NCBI RefSeq assembly: GCF_020782235.1
Contig: NZ_JAJGNO010000006.1
Coordinates: 124,001 to 188,000 of the forward strand
Reading direction: 5' to 3'
Origin: Sphingobium naphthae
GTDB taxonomy: Bacteria; Pseudomonadota; Alphaproteobacteria; Sphingomonadales; Sphingomonadaceae
Length of the DNA: 64,000 nucleotides
The position numbers and the translations under genes were made by a program. This document shows positions 43,773 to 52,519 of this stretch, piece after piece (position 1 is the stretch's first letter; every line of letters starts with the position of its first letter). The notes under the pieces are model-generated. The model saw only the letters and a list, made by a program, of their open reading frames with translations. It made no database searches and was not told where the DNA came from.

Positions 43773-44509
43773 GGACGATTTTCCTCGATCAGGCTTTGCA
43801 GGGCGCGCCAGCATTCCGCCTTGGCCGCGGGCTGGCTGAGCAGCAGGCGCGGGTGGAATGTGGCGACGGCGGGCAGGATGCCGCCATCATGATTAAAGTT
43901 GCGTAAACTATTGCCGGCCGCCTCTCCGCTGGCCGGCATCAGCGCACGGGCCGTCCGATCGCCGAGCAGCAGCAGGCGGCGCGGGCGAGCGAGATGGACA
44001 TGAGTGCGCATCCGGTCGGCCGCCGCGCAGAGGTCCGTCGCCTCCACCATGCCGCCCGGCGGACGGCGGATGAAGAGCGACGCGACATAGACCTGCGCGC
44101 GGTCGAGGCCGATCGCGCGCAGCATCGCGTCGCACAGAGCGCCGGCGCGATCGGCCAGCAGCGATCCGGCTTCCAGGTCGGCGGGATCGGGCATGTCGGT
44201 CACGATCATAAGGGGCGCGTCGGCGGCGCCCGTCGGAAGAATCGCACGGCCCGGCCAGCGCTGCTCGGGATGCGGCGATTCGCCCTGCAGCCAGAGATGG
44301 AACGATTCCAGGTCCTGGGGTTTTGGTTCGGTGATGGCAGGGACGACAGGCTGGGTGGCGCCGCCCGAAATCGGCGCAACTGTAGGGCGCAGCCAGTTGA
44401 CCGGCGCTTCCGCTACGGCGCAATCCACGCCGGCCAGTCGCCACCACGCCAGATAGGCGCTGGCGGCATTCTCGCCATGATCCTGCACTATTCCCCGCAT
44501 CGCGATCAT
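43769..44509 (-). CDS. Uracil-DNA-glycosylase-superfamily-like protein, lacking Fe-S cysteines
   Basis: 246 residues. The C-terminal half keeps the UDG-fold pattern of family 4 proteins: a RRLLLLGDRTARAL strand and a TFHPRLLLSQPAAKAECW end equivalent to HPSYLLR...K...W. The catalytic GEAPG-type loop is replaced by VTDMPDPAD and the C-X2-C ligand pairs of the iron-sulfur cluster are absent. Residues 30-85 are an Ala/Pro-rich linker. It may be catalytically dead or have a different substrate. ATG 44509 or 44500 could start it; neither has a good ribosome site. First gene of an overlap operon with slt and moaB. Confidence 0.75.
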   Translation of the reverse strand: MIAMRGIVQDHGENAASAYLAWWRLAGVDCAVAEAPVNWLRPTVAPISGGATQPVVPAITEPKPQDLESFHLWLQGESPHPEQRWPGRAILPTGAADAPLMIVTDMPDPADLEAGSLLADRAGALCDAMLRAIGLDRAQVYVASLFIRRPPGGMVEATDLCAAADRMRTHVHLARPRRLLLLGDRTARALMPASGEAAGNSLRNFNHDGGILPAVATFHPRLLLSQPAAKAECWRALQSLIEENRP

Positions 44510-44580
44510 CTAGGGCCAGAGGTTGACGAGGGGGTCAAGCTGCTTCATCGCCTTGAATGACAGACTGTTGGACTAATGCG

Positions 44581-44615
44581 GTGATCGGACGACCGGGGTG
44601 CAGCCCGCCGATCAC
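44581..44615 (+). promoter_or_regulatory. Inverted repeat / hairpin in the 5' leader of etf-QO
   Basis: Eight-bp arms GTGATCGG (44581-44588) and CCGATCAC (44608-44615), with an inner CGGG/CCCG stem, end four bases before the strong AAGGAGG ribosome site. It could be an operator or an RNA hairpin. Confidence 0.4.
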
Positions 44616-44630
44616 ACCAAGGAGGGATGA

Positions 44631-46283
44631 ATGAGCGAACGGGAATCGATGCCTTATGACATCGTGATCGTGGGTGGCGGTCCGGCCGGCCTTTCCGCCG
44701 CGATCCGGTTGAAGCAATTGGCGAATGACGCGGGGCAAGAACTGGCGGTCTGCGTCCTGGAGAAGGGGTCAGAAATCGGCGCCCACATCCTGTCGGGCGC
44801 CGTCATCGATCCCAAGGCGCTGGACGAACTTCTGCCCGACTGGCGCGATCAGGGCTGCAGCCTGGCGGAAACGCCGGTGACCGACAACCAGCATTGGTTC
44901 CTGACCAAGAGCGGCAAGATCAGCATGCCGCACCTGATGACGCCGGGCTGGATGCACAACAAGGGCACCTATACCGGGTCGCTGGGCAATCTGTGCCGCT
45001 GGCTGGCCGAGCAGGCCGAAGGACTCGGCGTCGAGATCTTCCCCGGCTTCGCGGCGGCGGAAATCCTCTATAATGAGGATGGCAGCGTGAAGGGCGTCGC
45101 CACCGGCGACATGGGCATCGACCGGGAGGGCAATCGCAAGCCCGACTATCAGCCCGGCCTGGAGCTTCACGCTAAATATACCTTCTTCGCCGAAGGCGCG
45201 CGCGGCCACCTGACCAAAATCTTGAAGCGCCAGTTCGCGCTGGACGCGGAATGCGAGCCGCAGGTCTATGGCCTGGGCATGAAGGAATTGTGGGACATCA
45301 ATCCCGAGATGCACCAGCCCGGCCTGGTCATCCACAGCCAGGGCTGGCCGCTGACCGACGCCTATGGCGGCGGATTCCTGTATCACCAGTCCAATGGGCA
45401 GGTGGCGATCGGCTTCGTCGTCGGCCTGGGCTATCGCAACCCGCACCTCTATCCGTTCGAGGAATTCCAGCGCTGGAAGCAGCATCCGGAAATCCGCAAA
45501 TATCTGGAAGGCGGCCGGCGCGTCTCCTACGGCGCGCGCGCGATCAACGAAGGCGGCTGGCAGTCCATCCCCAAGCTGGTATTCCCCGGCGGCGCACTGA
45601 TCGGCTGTTCGGCGGGCTTCGTCAACGTGCCCCGGATCAAGGGCACCCATACGGCGATGAAGTCGGGCATGCTGGCGGCCGAGGCGGCCTTTGAGGCGAT
45701 CCAGCAGGAGAGGGCGCGCGACGTCCTCAACGCTTATGAGGATCGGCTGCGGACCAGCTGGATCGCCACCGAATTGCAGCTGGTCAAGAATGCCGAGCCG
45801 CTGCTGTCGAAGTTCGGCAACACCATCGGCACGCTGCTGGCGGGCATCGACATGTGGATGCGCACGCTCAAGATCGGCCTGCCCTTCACCATGAAGCACA
45901 AGCCCGATCATGCGAAGATCTGGCGCAAGGAACAGTGCGAGAAGATCGCCTATCCCAAGCCCGACGGCGTGATCAGTTTCGATCGTCTTTCGTCCGTGTT
46001 CCTGAGCAACACCAATCATGAGGAGGACCAGCCGGTCCATCTGCAGCTCAAGGATCCGGCGATCCCGATCAGCTATAATCTGCCCCTTTATGACGAGCCG
46101 GCGCAGCGTTATTGTCCGGCGGGCGTCTATGAAGTGGTGGGCGAGGAAGAGGGCGATCCCCGCTTCCAGATCAACGCGCAGAATTGCGTCCATTGCAAGA
46201 CGTGCGACATCAAGGACCCGACGCAGAATATCAACTGGGTCGTGCCCGAAGGCGGCGGAGGACCGAATTATCCCAATATGTAA
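44631..46283 (+). CDS. Electron-transfer flavoprotein:ubiquinone oxidoreductase
   Basis: Passes electrons from ETF (fatty-acid and amino-acid dehydrogenases) to ubiquinone at the inner membrane. 550 residues: FAD site IVIVGGGPAGLSAAIRL, a central ubiquinone-binding region, and a C-terminal 4Fe-4S domain with cysteines in YCPAGVY and NCVHCKTCDIKDP, ending with the conserved EGGGGPNYPNM. AAGGAGG lies five bases before ATG 44631. It heads a seven-gene operon whose later members are unrelated to ETF. Confidence 0.97.
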   Translation: MSERESMPYDIVIVGGGPAGLSAAIRLKQLANDAGQELAVCVLEKGSEIGAHILSGAVIDPKALDELLPDWRDQGCSLAETPVTDNQHWFLTKSGKISMPHLMTPGWMHNKGTYTGSLGNLCRWLAEQAEGLGVEIFPGFAAAEILYNEDGSVKGVATGDMGIDREGNRKPDYQPGLELHAKYTFFAEGARGHLTKILKRQFALDAECEPQVYGLGMKELWDINPEMHQPGLVIHSQGWPLTDAYGGGFLYHQSNGQVAIGFVVGLGYRNPHLYPFEEFQRWKQHPEIRKYLEGGRRVSYGARAINEGGWQSIPKLVFPGGALIGCSAGFVNVPRIKGTHTAMKSGMLAAEAAFEAIQQERARDVLNAYEDRLRTSWIATELQLVKNAEPLLSKFGNTIGTLLAGIDMWMRTLKIGLPFTMKHKPDHAKIWRKEQCEKIAYPKPDGVISFDRLSSVFLSNTNHEEDQPVHLQLKDPAIPISYNLPLYDEPAQRYCPAGVYEVVGEEEGDPRFQINAQNCVHCKTCDIKDPTQNINWVVPEGGGGPNYPNM

Positions 46284-46302
46284 GCGCCTCATCCCCGTCC
46301 TG

Positions 46303-47928
46303 ATGCTGGCCATGCCGGCAGCCGCCGGCGCGGCGGTCGATCCCGACAGCGCGCTGCATGCCTATGCGCGCGCGCGGCTGGCGGACGGGGATGGCGCCTT
46401 GCAGGCGGCGGTGGCGAGCTACCGCGCGGCGATGACGCTTGACCCGGACAGCATCGCCATTGCGCGGCGTTCCTTCGCGCAGGCGCTGGAAAGCGGCGAC
46501 GAGGCGCTGGCGCTGCGCGCGGCGGCCATGCTGGAGGCGCAGGCGATGCTGCCGCGCGACGGCACCCTGCTGCGGATCGGCGAGGCGCTGGAGCATCAGG
46601 ACTGGGCGAGCGCGGGGCAACTGACCGACCGGATGGAGGAAGAAGGCAATTTTGCCTTCCTGGCGCCGATGATCCGCAGCTGGATTGCGCAGGGCGAAGG
46701 ACGCGCCGCGCCGCCGGTGATCGCCGACAAGGATCCCTTTGCCAGTTTGGCGCGCCGCTATGTTGACGAACATGTCGCCTTGCAGGCGATCGGCCGCGGC
46801 GACCTGGCGGCGGCGCTGCCGGCGGCGCGGCGGGCGCTGGCGCTGCGCGGGGGCGGCGATGGTGCGGCATTGCGGCTGAGCTTCGCGGGCCAGCTGGCCG
46901 CACGCGGGTATCGCGACGAGGCGCTGGCGATGCTGCCGGAAGGCGCGGCCGATTTCGCCGCGGCCCGATCGGACCTGCAGCGCGGCAAATATCCCAAGGG
47001 CAAGCGCGCCCTGCTCGATCCGGCGCAGGGCTATGCGCGGCTGCTATCGCGGCTGGCGGCGGATATTGCCACGGATCAGGGCGGCGTAGCGTTGGGCATG
47101 CGGCTGGCGCGGATCGCGACCTTCGCCGATCCGGACAGCGCCGAAGCGCATATCATCGCCGCCCGGCTGCTGACCGCTGCAGGCTATCCCGCCTTCGGCG
47201 TCGCCGAAGCGCAGAAGGTGGCCGGGGACCGCTGGTATGGCGCGCTGGGTCAGGCGGAGCTGGTCGTCGCCATGGCGGAAGCGGGCGATCGCCCCGGCGC
47301 CATTGCGCTGGCGCGGACGCTGGCGCAGATGCCCGGCGCCGACGCGGCGCGGCATGTGCAACTGGGCCGGCTGCTCGCCGACCAGCAGGATTTCGACGGC
47401 GCAGCGGCGGCCTTTCGCGCGGCGCAGGCGGGCTATACGCCTGATACCATGCCTTGGTCGCTGCTGCTGTTCGAAGGCAGCGCGCTGGAGCAGGGCGAGC
47501 ATTGGGACGAGGCGCGCGCCGTGCTGGAAAAGGCGGCGAAGCTGGCCCCCAATGAGCCGGTGATCCTCAACTATCTGGGCTATGCGCAAATCGAGCGGCG
47601 GCAGAATGTGGACGAGGCGCTGGCGCTGTTGCAACGCGCCAGTGCGCTGAAACCCCAGGACGCATCCATCACTGATTCGCTTGGATGGGCCCAATATGTG
47701 ACCGGGAATGTGGGCGCGGCGGTGCCGGTTCTGGAACGGGCGGCCGCCGGCGCGCCCGACGACCCCACCGTGAACGAGCATCTGGGCGATGCGCTGTGGA
47801 GCGCCGGGCGGCGCTATGAGGCGCGCTATGCCTGGAATGCCGCCGCCCTCTTTGCCGAGGGCGATGTCGCCGAGCGTCTGGCGGCCAAGACGCGCGAAGG
47901 ATTGAAACCCGAATATGCCGCACCCTGA
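46303..47928 (+). CDS. Exported TPR-repeat protein; start codon uncertain
   Basis: 541 residues from ATG 46303. At least five helical TPR-like repeats occupy the second half (about 330-530, e.g. EPVILNYLGYAQIERRQNVDEAL and ASITDSLGWAQYVTGNVGAAV, each shown in part). TPR domains bind partner proteins; this one probably works in the periplasm on envelope assembly. The frame upstream of ATG 46303 reads ICKRLIPVLMLAMPAAAGAA, a complete signal peptide that ATG 46303 would truncate. A GGAGGA at 46257-46262 suits an ATT (46267) or ATC (46270) start. Overlaps etf-QO if so, and overlaps ispE by 14 bases. Confidence 0.82.
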   Translation: MLAMPAAAGAAVDPDSALHAYARARLADGDGALQAAVASYRAAMTLDPDSIAIARRSFAQALESGDEALALRAAAMLEAQAMLPRDGTLLRIGEALEHQDWASAGQLTDRMEEEGNFAFLAPMIRSWIAQGEGRAAPPVIADKDPFASLARRYVDEHVALQAIGRGDLAAALPAARRALALRGGGDGAALRLSFAGQLAARGYRDEALAMLPEGAADFAAARSDLQRGKYPKGKRALLDPAQGYARLLSRLAADIATDQGGVALGMRLARIATFADPDSAEAHIIAARLLTAAGYPAFGVAEAQKVAGDRWYGALGQAELVVAMAEAGDRPGAIALARTLAQMPGADAARHVQLGRLLADQQDFDGAAAAFRAAQAGYTPDTMPWSLLLFEGSALEQGEHWDEARAVLEKAAKLAPNEPVILNYLGYAQIERRQNVDEALALLQRASALKPQDASITDSLGWAQYVTGNVGAAVPVLERAAAGAPDDPTVNEHLGDALWSAGRRYEARYAWNAAALFAEGDVAERLAAKTREGLKPEYAAP

Positions 47929-48796
47929 CGTGGAGGCGCAGGCCGACCTGCTGGTCGAAACGGCCTATGCCAAGGTGAATGTCGCACTGCATGTGCGGGC
48001 GCGGCGCGATGACGGCTATCATGCGCTGGAAAGCCTGTTCGTCTTCGCCGAGCATGGCGATCGCATCGAGGGCGCGGCAAGCGACGATGGCGCCATCGAC
48101 CTGGTGATCGACGGGCCGTTCGGCGGCGGGCTGGATGCAGGCCCCACCAATCTGGTGATGCGCGCGGCGAAGGGGCTGCAGGCCTATCTTGGCTGCCAGC
48201 ATGGAGCGCGGCTTCGCCTGACCAAGCTGCTGCCGGTGGCATCGGGCATAGGCGGCGGGTCGGCCGACGCCGCGGCCACGCTGCGCCTGCTGGTGCGCCT
48301 GTGGGACGTGCGCATTGATGCGGAGGAACTGGCGGCGCTGGCGCTCGACCTGGGATCGGACGTGCCCGCCTGCCTCGCCAGCGTGACGCAGTTCGTCACC
48401 GGGCGCGGCGAGCGGCTGGCGCGGCATGAAGTCGCGGGGCTGGAAGGATCGCCGATGCTGCTGGTCAATCCCGGCGTAGGCCTTTCCACGGCGCAGGTGT
48501 TCGCGGCATGGGATCGACAGGATCGCGGCGCCCTATGCGCGGAAAGCCTGGAGCGGCTGATCGAGGCGGGGCGCAACGACCTGCAAGCGCCCGCCGTCGC
48601 GATCGCGCCGATGATCGCGGACGTGCTGGCGGCCCTCGATGGCGCGGACGGGTTGCGGCTGGCGCGCATGTCGGGATCGGGCGCGACCTGCTTCGCCCTG
48701 TTCGACAGCGATGCGGCCATGGCGCGGGCGGCCGAAACGATACGGGCCGCCCGGCCTGGCTGGTGGATATTGGAAACACGGATAAGGAGCGCATGA
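47915..48796 (+). CDS. ispE: 4-diphosphocytidyl-2-C-methyl-D-erythritol kinase
   Basis: ATP-dependent GHMP kinase of the MEP isoprenoid pathway. 293 residues: YAKVNVALHVRARRDDGYH at the N-terminus with the substrate-contact Lys and His, the phosphate loop LPVASGIGGGSADAAAT, and the C-terminal RMSGSGATCFALF loop. It overlaps the TPR gene by 14 bases and ends in an ATGA overlap with the next gene. Confidence 0.97.
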   Translation: MPHPDVEAQADLLVETAYAKVNVALHVRARRDDGYHALESLFVFAEHGDRIEGAASDDGAIDLVIDGPFGGGLDAGPTNLVMRAAKGLQAYLGCQHGARLRLTKLLPVASGIGGGSADAAATLRLLVRLWDVRIDAEELAALALDLGSDVPACLASVTQFVTGRGERLARHEVAGLEGSPMLLVNPGVGLSTAQVFAAWDRQDRGALCAESLERLIEAGRNDLQAPAVAIAPMIADVLAALDGADGLRLARMSGSGATCFALFDSDAAMARAAETIRAARPGWWILETRIRSA

Positions 48797-49509
48797 CGCA
48801 AGCCTTCACCCGCATTGATGGCGGGCCGCTCGACCTGCTGATCGTCGCCGACCATGCGTCTAACCATGTGCCCGCGGATATCGACCTGAGCATCGACCCG
48901 GCGCTGCTCGATGACCATATCGCCATCGACATCGGCGTGGCGGAGGTCAGCGCGCTGCTGGCCGAGCAACTGGGCTGCACGGCCATCTTGGGCGGCGTAT
49001 CGCGGCTGGTGATCGACCTCAACCGCGAGGATGATGCGCCGGGCCTGCTGCCGGTGATGAGCGACGGCCATGCCATTCCCGGCAATCGCGGCGCGGATTT
49101 GGCCGAACGGATGATCCGCTTCCACCATCCCTATCACCATGCGGTCGGCGCATTGCTGGCGGACATGGCATCGCCCTTCATCCTGTCCGTCCACAGCTTC
49201 ACGCCCAGGCTGGCGAGCGATCCCGCGCAGAAGCGCCCCTGGGACATCGGCATTCTCTATAATGCCGACGATCGCGCGGCGCGCATCGCCATTCCGATGC
49301 TGGAGGCGGCGGGGCTGATGGTTGGCGACCAGCTTCCTTATTCCGGGCGGCTGCTCAACGCGACGATGAACCGCCATGCCGAAGCCAATGGCATCCCCTA
49401 TCTTGGGATCGAGATGCGGCAGGATCTGGTCAGCGACGCGGCCGGGCAGAAGCGGTTCGCGGAGATCATCGGACCGGTCGCGCTGGCGTGCCGGAGCCGC
49501 CTGGCATGA
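48793..49509 (+). CDS. N-formylglutamate amidohydrolase family protein
   Basis: 238 residues matching the N-formylglutamate deformylase (HutG-type) fold: LLIVADHASNHVPADIDLS at the start, RLVIDLNRE, FHHPYHHAVGALL and HSFTPRL carry the candidate metal-binding His/Asp residues. These enzymes release formate from N-formylglutamate in histidine degradation, but no hut genes are nearby, so the substrate is uncertain. ATG 48793 overlaps the ispE stop (ATGA) and AAGGAG lies three bases upstream. Ends in ATGA with the lipoprotein gene. Confidence 0.88.
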   Translation: MTQAFTRIDGGPLDLLIVADHASNHVPADIDLSIDPALLDDHIAIDIGVAEVSALLAEQLGCTAILGGVSRLVIDLNREDDAPGLLPVMSDGHAIPGNRGADLAERMIRFHHPYHHAVGALLADMASPFILSVHSFTPRLASDPAQKRPWDIGILYNADDRAARIAIPMLEAAGLMVGDQLPYSGRLLNATMNRHAEANGIPYLGIEMRQDLVSDAAGQKRFAEIIGPVALACRSRLA

Positions 49510-49868
49510 GGTGCTGGCCAGTGGCCTTGGCGCTCTTGCCGATGCTGGCGGCGTGCGGCGGCGATCGCGACGGGGCGGAAGAGGGCGGCGCTGTTCAGAC
49601 GGCGAGCGCGGAGTCCGCATGCAGCGTCGATGGCGCGGCTGACTGGTCGTCCGATTGCACCCTGGAGCGCGAAGGCGACCTGCTGACGATCCGCCATCCC
49701 GATGGCGGGTTCCGGCGCTTTCGCGTCCTGTCCGACGGACGCGGCCTCAAGGAAGCGGACGGGGCGGAACAGGTCAGGCTTCGCATCATCGATGGCCACA
49801 TGATCGAAGCTGCCGTCGGCGACGACCGCTATCGCCTGCCTGCCAAGATCGCCGGGCAGGATCGGTGA
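49506..49868 (+). CDS. Small lipoprotein of unknown function
   Basis: 120 residues. The N-terminus MRCWPVALALLPMLAACGGD is a signal peptide with a good LAAC lipobox, so the mature protein should be membrane-anchored in the periplasm. A paired cysteine region (ESACSVDGAADWSSDCTLE) may form a disulfide; the rest is a short beta-rich domain (GGFRRFRVLSDGRGL). ATG 49506 overlaps the previous stop (ATGA) and the end overlaps nnrD/E (GTGA), so it is translated as part of the operon. No family recognised. Confidence 0.8.
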   Translation: MRCWPVALALLPMLAACGGDRDGAEEGGAVQTASAESACSVDGAADWSSDCTLEREGDLLTIRHPDGGFRRFRVLSDGRGLKEADGAEQVRLRIIDGHMIEAAVGDDRYRLPAKIAGQDR

Positions 49869-51256
49869 CCGGCGGCGCGATCCTGACGGCGGCGCAGATG
49901 CGCGCGGCCGAGCAGGCCGCCTTCGATGCCGGGGTCGATCCCCATGACCTGATGGAGCAGGCGGGCGCGGCAGCGGCGGAGATCATCTGGCGCGCCGGAC
50001 ATAAGCGCGACCTGCTGATCCTGTGCGGGCCAGGGAATAATGGCGGCGACGGCTTCGTGATCGCGCGGCGGCTGCGGGAGCGCGGACTTTCGGTGCGGGT
50101 CGCGGCGCTCGGCGAAAGCCGCACCAATTCGGCGCAGCGGGCACGGAAAGCCTGGGACGGCCCGGTCGAGGATATGATGACCGCCGAGCCGGCGACGCAG
50201 CTGGTTGACGCGCTGTTCGGCACCGGCCTCAGCCGCGGCCTTGATGAACCGGTTGCCGAGCGGCTGTCCGATCTGGTCGCGCGTGCAACGGCATCCTATG
50301 CGATCGACTTGCCGAGCGGGGTGGAGACGGACAGCGGCGCGCTCTTGTCGGCGACCCCGCGCTTTGGCGCCTGTATTGCGCTTGGCGCGTGGAAGCCGGC
50401 GCATCTGCTGCACCCGGCTGCCGGATATTGCGGTCTGCTGATGCTGGCCCCGCTCGACATTGCTCCAGATAACGATGTGCAGCGCCTAAGCGCGCCGCTG
50501 CTGACCGCGCCGGCCGCCGATGCGCATAAATATAGCCGCGGGCTCGTGGCGGTGGTCGGCGGCGGGATGCCGGGCGCCAGCCTGCTCGCGAGCGAAGCGG
50601 CGGCGCGGTCCGGCGCGGGATCGGTGCGGCGGCTCGCGGCGGACATGCCGACCAGCGGGCCGCATGCGATCATCAACCGGCAGGTCGATCGTGCCGATGC
50701 GATCGCCGAGCAGTTGACGGACAAGCGGATCGCGGCGCTGCTGGTCGGGCCGGGGCTGGGCCTGGACGATGGCGCGCGGGCGCGCCTCCGCGCGGCGCTG
50801 GACAGCGGGCACCGGCTGGTACTGGATGCCGACGCGCTGACGCTGCTGGGCGAAGAGGGGGGAAGGACAATCGGGCGCGAGGCGATTTTGACGCCGCATG
50901 AAGGCGAGTTCCGGCGGCTGTTCGGCGACCTGCCCGGCAGCAAGATCGATCGCGCATGCGCGGCGGCGCACAGCTCGGGCGCGGTCGTCGTCTACAAGGG
51001 CGCCGACAGCGTGATCGCCGCGCCGGATGGGCGCGTTGCGGTGGCGGGTGGTGCGACGCCCTGGCTGTCCACCGCGGGCACGGGCGATGTGCTGGCGGGC
51101 CTGGCCGCGGGCCGGTTGGCGGTGACGGGCGATCCCTTCCGCGCGGCGTGCGAAGCGGTATGGCTGCATGGTGATGCGGCGCGGCGGTGCAGCCCCGCCT
51201 TCGTCGCGGATGATTTGCTTGCCGCGCTGCCAGCGGCTATCGCCGCGCGATTGTGA
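49865..51256 (+). CDS. nnrDE: Bifunctional NAD(P)H-hydrate epimerase / ADP-dependent dehydratase
   Basis: Repairs hydrated NADH and NADPH (NADHX). 463 residues: the N-terminal epimerase half (about 1-215) has GPGNNGGDGFVIARRL and SGVETDSG; the C-terminal ribokinase-like dehydratase half (about 225-463) has GGMPGAS, LTPHEGEFRRLF and the nucleotide-binding STAGTGDVLAGLAAG. The start is GTG 49865 in a GTGA overlap with the lipoprotein gene. Ends in a GTGA overlap with the methyltransferase gene. Confidence 0.96.
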   Translation: MTGGAILTAAQMRAAEQAAFDAGVDPHDLMEQAGAAAAEIIWRAGHKRDLLILCGPGNNGGDGFVIARRLRERGLSVRVAALGESRTNSAQRARKAWDGPVEDMMTAEPATQLVDALFGTGLSRGLDEPVAERLSDLVARATASYAIDLPSGVETDSGALLSATPRFGACIALGAWKPAHLLHPAAGYCGLLMLAPLDIAPDNDVQRLSAPLLTAPAADAHKYSRGLVAVVGGGMPGASLLASEAAARSGAGSVRRLAADMPTSGPHAIINRQVDRADAIAEQLTDKRIAALLVGPGLGLDDGARARLRAALDSGHRLVLDADALTLLGEEGGRTIGREAILTPHEGEFRRLFGDLPGSKIDRACAAAHSSGAVVVYKGADSVIAAPDGRVAVAGGATPWLSTAGTGDVLAGLAAGRLAVTGDPFRAACEAVWLHGDAARRCSPAFVADDLLAALPAAIAARL

Positions 51257-52470
51257 CCGACAGCAAATCAGACAGCGAAACCGACAGCATCATCCGCATC
51301 GCCGCGCGCGGCGATGGCGTCACGGCCGATGGCCGGCATTTCCCTCTGACGGCGCCGGGCGACTGGATCCGGCCGGATGGCAGTGTCGCTTTCGGTGTCC
51401 ATCATGCACAGCCGCCCTGCATCCATTTCCCCGCCTGCGGGGGATGCCAGCTCCAGCATCTGGACGAGGAAAGCTACCCCGATTTCGTCACGGCGCGCGT
51501 GACCGGCGCGCTGGCGGGCCAGGGCGTGACCCCCGGCGCGGTGCTGCCGCCGCATATCTCACCGCCGATGACGCGGCGGCGCGCGTCGCTGCGCGCGGCG
51601 CGCGCGGGCAAGCGCGTTACCATCGGCTTCGCCGAGGAAGGCAGCCACAGGCTGATCGACTTGCAGATGTGCGCAGTGCTGGACCCGCGCCTGTTCGCGC
51701 TGGTGGCGCCCTTACGGGCGTTGCTCGCGGCTATCCTGCCGGACAAGCGCGCCGCGCATGTGAAGATGTCGCTGGTCGACCAGGGCGTCGACCTGCTGCT
51801 GGAAGGGGTGCGGGTCGAGGGGCTGGCGGCGGACGAGGCGCTGGGCGACTTTGCTCGCGCGCAGGCATTGGCGCGGCTGACCATCGATGAAGGCGACGGG
51901 CCGCAGACGCGCTGGGAGCCGGAGGCGGCGACGGTCAGCTTTGGCGGCGCGGCCGTCGGCTTTCCGCCCTTCGCCTTTCTGCAGGCGACCCCCGACGGCG
52001 AGGCGGCGCTGGTGGCGGCGGTCCGCGCCGCCATGCCGGAGACCGGGCCGGTCGCCGATCTGTTTTGCGGCCTTGGCACCTTCGCGCTGGCGCTGGGCGA
52101 TGCGCGGCCGGTCTATGCGGCAGAAGCGGCGCGGGACGTGATCCTGCGGCTCAAAGTGGCGGCGGGGCGGGCGCAGCGGCGGCTGGCGGCCGATCATCGC
52201 GACCTGTTCCGGCGGCCGCTGACCCCTGCGGAGCTGGATCGCTTTGCCGCTGTGATCCTGGATCCGCCGCGTGCGGGCGCGCGCGAACAGGTGCTGCAGC
52301 TGGCCGCGTCGAACGTGCCGCTGATCGCCTATGTGTCCTGCAATCCGGCGAGCTTCGCCCGGGATGCGGCGCATCTGACGGCGGCGGGCTACAGGCTGGA
52401 GAGCGTCAAGCCGGTGGGCCAGTTCCGCTGGTCGACCCATGTCGAACTGGTCGGCATCTTCCGCAAATAG
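51253..52470 (+). CDS. SAM-dependent RNA methyltransferase of the RlmD/TrmA family
   Basis: Methylates a uridine at C5 in 23S rRNA (RlmD-like) or tRNA (TrmA-like). 405 residues: cysteines C56, C62, C65 and C140 form the iron-sulfur cluster site, VADLFCGLGTFALAL binds SAM, LDPPRAGAREQ is the Asp-Pro-Pro motif, and C363 in YVSCNPASF is the catalytic nucleophile. Family members in sphingomonads are short of the N-terminal TRAM domain seen in E. coli RlmD; here only a short lead (1-50) precedes the cluster. The start is GTG 51253. Last gene of the operon, closed by the terminator at 52472. Confidence 0.92.
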   Translation: MTDSKSDSETDSIIRIAARGDGVTADGRHFPLTAPGDWIRPDGSVAFGVHHAQPPCIHFPACGGCQLQHLDEESYPDFVTARVTGALAGQGVTPGAVLPPHISPPMTRRRASLRAARAGKRVTIGFAEEGSHRLIDLQMCAVLDPRLFALVAPLRALLAAILPDKRAAHVKMSLVDQGVDLLLEGVRVEGLAADEALGDFARAQALARLTIDEGDGPQTRWEPEAATVSFGGAAVGFPPFAFLQATPDGEAALVAAVRAAMPETGPVADLFCGLGTFALALGDARPVYAAEAARDVILRLKVAAGRAQRRLAADHRDLFRRPLTPAELDRFAAVILDPPRAGAREQVLQLAASNVPLIAYVSCNPASFARDAAHLTAAGYRLESVKPVGQFRWSTHVELVGIFRK

Positions 52471-52471
52471 G

Positions 52472-52507
52472 AAAAGCCCCCGCTGCCGGCTGGCAACGGG
52501 GGCTTTT
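52472..52507. terminator. Strong bidirectional rho-independent terminator
   Basis: AAAAGCCCCCG (52472-52482) pairs with CGGGGGCTTTT (52497-52507), with an inner TGCC/GGCA stem. It separates the convergent seven-gene operon and the decarboxylase gene, and works in both directions because it has A and T flanks. Confidence 0.93.
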
Positions 52508-52519
52508 GCGTTTATTCGG

